DNA of 21,200 nt from Planctomycetota bacterium. GTDB lineage: Bacteria; Planctomycetota; Brocadiia; JAJRTI01. Numbering within the stretch: the first letter of the stretch is position 1; each line of letters begins with the position of its first letter. The position numbers were made by a program, and so were the translations under genes. The stretch is taken from the NCBI GenBank assembly GCA_024278415.1, contig JAJRTI010000937.1:1-21200 (forward strand), read 5' to 3'. This document shows positions 21,114-21,200 of this stretch, piece by piece. The notes under the pieces are model-generated. The model saw only the letters and a list, made by a program, of their open reading frames with translations, had not been told where the DNA came from and ran no database searches.

Positions 21114-21200
21114 CTAACGGTTTTCAAGCGGCAGCGTGCGCTGCTGCAGTTGTAGATTGGCTTCGCGGCGTCTGTGCCGGGCCTGGGCCAGCTTGCGCCG
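21114..21200 (-). CDS. possible partial gene entering from the right edge
   Basis: Reading leftward from the edge, 28 codons are open before a TAG at 21116-21114. The peptide is strongly basic and helical (RRKLAQARHRRREANLQLQQ, then RTLPLENR). This could be the C-terminus of a transposase or similar protein, but the piece is too short to say. Confidence 0.25.
   Translation of the reverse strand, partial: RRKLAQARHRRREANLQLQQRTLPLENR

Noticed and set aside
1..21200. tRNA, rRNA and CRISPR arrays
   Set aside because: No tRNA T-loop with matching acceptor stem, no rRNA segment and no regularly spaced repeats were found by eye.

Overview
The window is GC-rich and gene-dense. It reads as accessory DNA (an integrated element, plasmid or genomic island) in a euryarchaeal-type host. 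The host guess rests on promoters: five or six intergenic spaces carry a purine-rich BRE followed by a TTTATA-like box at archaeal spacing (near 199, 889, 5225 on the minus strand, 5294, 7163 and 16600), one of them placed so that the mRNA would be leaderless. A winged-helix regulator and an AbrB/serine-recombinase pair also look archaeal. Other parts look bacterial: hairpin-plus-T-tract terminators, a TTGACA-17-TATGCT promoter and bacterial-type small proteins. I infer a mosaic; no species can be named from the sequence alone.

Layout. 1-3746: two unrecognised proteins, then a HerA-type ATPase fused to a winged helix and a PD-(D/E)xK nuclease-like domain, rightward. 3820-5195: a leftward pair, a five-TM coiled-coil membrane protein and a small partner. 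5338-7127: a rightward operon of two zinc-ribbon proteins, an unknown protein and a winged-helix regulator. 7128-7665: a gene-free stretch with an archaeal promoter and a strong RNA-like hairpin. 7666-8642: two unrecognised, translationally coupled genes.

8792-14270 is the centrepiece, a ubiquitin-like conjugation cassette. It holds a coiled-coil protein, a DUF2958 protein, a 17-codon leader ORF, a ThiS/MoaD-type ubiquitin-like protein (Ubl), an E2-like domain fused to a 20-cysteine RING/B-box-like region, a JAB/JAMM peptidase, a ThiF/E1-like activating enzyme and two paralogous zinc-ribbon proteins. The expected logic is: E1 adenylates the Ubl, E2-RING transfers it to a target, and JAB matures the Ubl or removes it. 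Hairpins, several followed by U-tracts, separate most of the cassette genes. The E2-RING and JAB genes overlap by 209 bases, and the same bases encode an acidic tail in one and a basic tail in the other.

14348-16561: a DUF4143-type ATPase with a bacterial-type promoter, lying between two copies of a 73-base direct repeat, next to a small HTH gene broken by an in-frame stop. 16600-18088: small genes, including a C2H2-like zinc protein, a two-TM zinc-ribbon protein and a short gene behind a perfect 16-bp inverted repeat. 18262-19142 (minus): AbrB-like protein and a serine recombinase with an atypical short C-terminus. 19342-20997: a large conserved protein of unknown function with a C-terminal winged helix, followed by a perfect 11-bp hairpin. 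A possible partial gene enters from the right edge.
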